A stretch of DNA of 64,000 nucleotides, from NCBI RefSeq assembly GCF_947500605.1, contig NZ_CANMSJ010000002.1, positions 372,001 to 436,000 on the forward strand, given 5' to 3'. Below are positions 63,424-64,000 of the stretch, one piece after another (within the stretch, counting starts at the first letter, position 1; each line of letters starts with the position of its first letter). The position numbers were made by a program, and so were the translations under genes. The DNA is from an uncultured Lacinutrix sp. Its GTDB lineage: Bacteria; Bacteroidota; Bacteroidia; Flavobacteriales; Flavobacteriaceae. The notes under the pieces are model-generated. The model did not search any database and was not told the DNA's origin. It worked only from the letters and a program-made list of their open reading frames with translations.

Positions 63424-64000
63424 AATAGAAATTAAACAACATGATTTTAGCGACTGTGGTGCAGCGTGTTTAGCTTCTATTTCAGAACACTACAAACTAA
63501 GCTTACCAATTGCAAGAATTAGACAATATGCAAGTACTAACCAAAAAGGAACAACGCTTTTAGGTCTTAGAGAAGCAGCAATTAAATTAGATTTTATAGC
63601 TAAAGGTGTAAAAGCTTCTATGGATAGTTTAGAGGAAATTCCTTTACCTGCTATTGCCCATGTAATAATTAAATTAGAACAGCACGAGTTTCCACATTAT
63701 ATGGTTATTTACAAAGTAACTAAGGATTATGTTAAAGTAATGGATCCTGCTACCGGAAAACTAGAAAAGAAAACTAGAGCAGAATTTGAAGAAATCTTTA
63801 CGGGTTTTATGTTAATTCTTATTCCAGACGAAGATATTTTTAAAGAAAGAAATGAAAAATTTTCGAATTTAAAACGTATGTCGTTTTTATTAAATCCGCA
63901 TAAACATATCCTTATTCAGGCGCTAATAGGCTCAATAATTTATACAATTTTAGGTTTTTCCGTTTCCATTTACATAGAAAAAATAACAGATTTTGTTTTA
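63416..64000 (+). CDS. C39 peptidase-containing ABC exporter (partial, C-terminus outside window)
   Basis: The visible 195 residues start at the ATG 63416 and remain open to the window edge. Residues 1-135 form a peptidase C39 domain: Gln 8, the catalytic Cys 14 in SDCGAACLASI, His 94 in FPHYMVIYKV and Asp 110 in VMDPATG. A first membrane helix begins at about 165 (HILIQALIGSIIYTILGFSV). In family members the membrane and ATPase domains follow. C39 domains remove double-glycine leaders from exported peptides. With the HlyD partner this is a bacteriocin/peptide export system; the peptide is not in this window. Length and cargo cannot be judged further. Confidence 0.9.
   Translation, partial: MSKIEIKQHDFSDCGAACLASISEHYKLSLPIARIRQYASTNQKGTTLLGLREAAIKLDFIAKGVKASMDSLEEIPLPAIAHVIIKLEQHEFPHYMVIYKVTKDYVKVMDPATGKLEKKTRAEFEEIFTGFMLILIPDEDIFKERNEKFSNLKRMSFLLNPHKHILIQALIGSIIYTILGFSVSIYIEKITDFVL

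Overview
The window looks like a chromosomal segment from a marine or aquatic Flavobacteriaceae bacterium (phylum Bacteroidota). The DNA is AT-rich (roughly 30% G+C by eye). Start codons are not preceded by Shine-Dalgarno motifs. Several upstream regions carry the Bacteroidota promoter core TAnnTTTG, sometimes with TTG about 19 nt upstream. It encodes the type IX secretion/gliding lipoprotein SprE (PorW), and many genes belong to families I know mainly from this group (DUF4254, DUF4292, DUF5687, DUF6427, DUF6341; numbers recalled, not searched). I saw no tRNA, rRNA, CRISPR array, insertion sequence or phage gene.

Layout. 1-6975 (minus): an EnvC-like murein hydrolase activator (cut by the window edge), a DUF4292-type lipoprotein, a TPR protein, a nucleotidyltransferase, dUTPase, a Wzx-type flippase and an orphan lipoprotein. 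7091-15928 (minus): sprE, a bactofilin, AtpZ, a four-helix membrane protein, then atpBEFHAG with its own promoter, a strong hairpin between atpE and atpF, and a terminator after atpG; atpD and atpC are not here. 16056-19984 (minus): a PadR-regulated ABC exporter module. 20092-28520: mixed housekeeping genes on both strands (PaaE-like reductase, heptosyltransferase-like GT9, DUF4254, upp, DUF6427, DUF6341, purD, CapK-like adenylate-forming enzyme, GT2).

28611-56974 (minus) is one large surface-glycan locus of about 28 kb. It makes dTDP-L-rhamnose (rfbBACD), UDP-glucuronate and probably UDP-xylose (ugd plus a UXS-type decarboxylase), and probably UDP-GalNAcA (WbpO/WbpP-type pair). It also has the elements of a bacillosamine-like pathway (PglF-, PglE-, PglD-like). 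It holds three different polyprenyl-phosphate sugar-1-phosphate transferases, one Wzx (a second Wzx lies at 4915), two Wzy/WaaL-like proteins plus a third polymerase-like membrane protein, two tandem Wzz-like proteins, and GT4 enzymes. In its middle sits an unusual block of tightly packed metabolic genes: ATP-grasp ligase, fold-type-II PLP enzyme, sugar transferase, NeuD/PglD acyltransferase, CitE-like lyase, MaoC hydratase and a second CitE-like lyase. This block is the best candidate in the window for an undescribed function: a dedicated acyl-CoA (and perhaps amino-acid) pathway supplying an unusual substituent for the glycan.

56992-61973 (minus): a large conserved protein with a nucleoside-phosphorylase-like C-terminus, a GH3-family protein, an alpha/beta hydrolase lipoprotein and a catalytically intact M23 peptidase. 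62269-64000 (plus): a HlyD adaptor and the start of a C39 peptidase-containing ABC exporter, i.e. a bacteriocin/peptide-type export system running out of the window.
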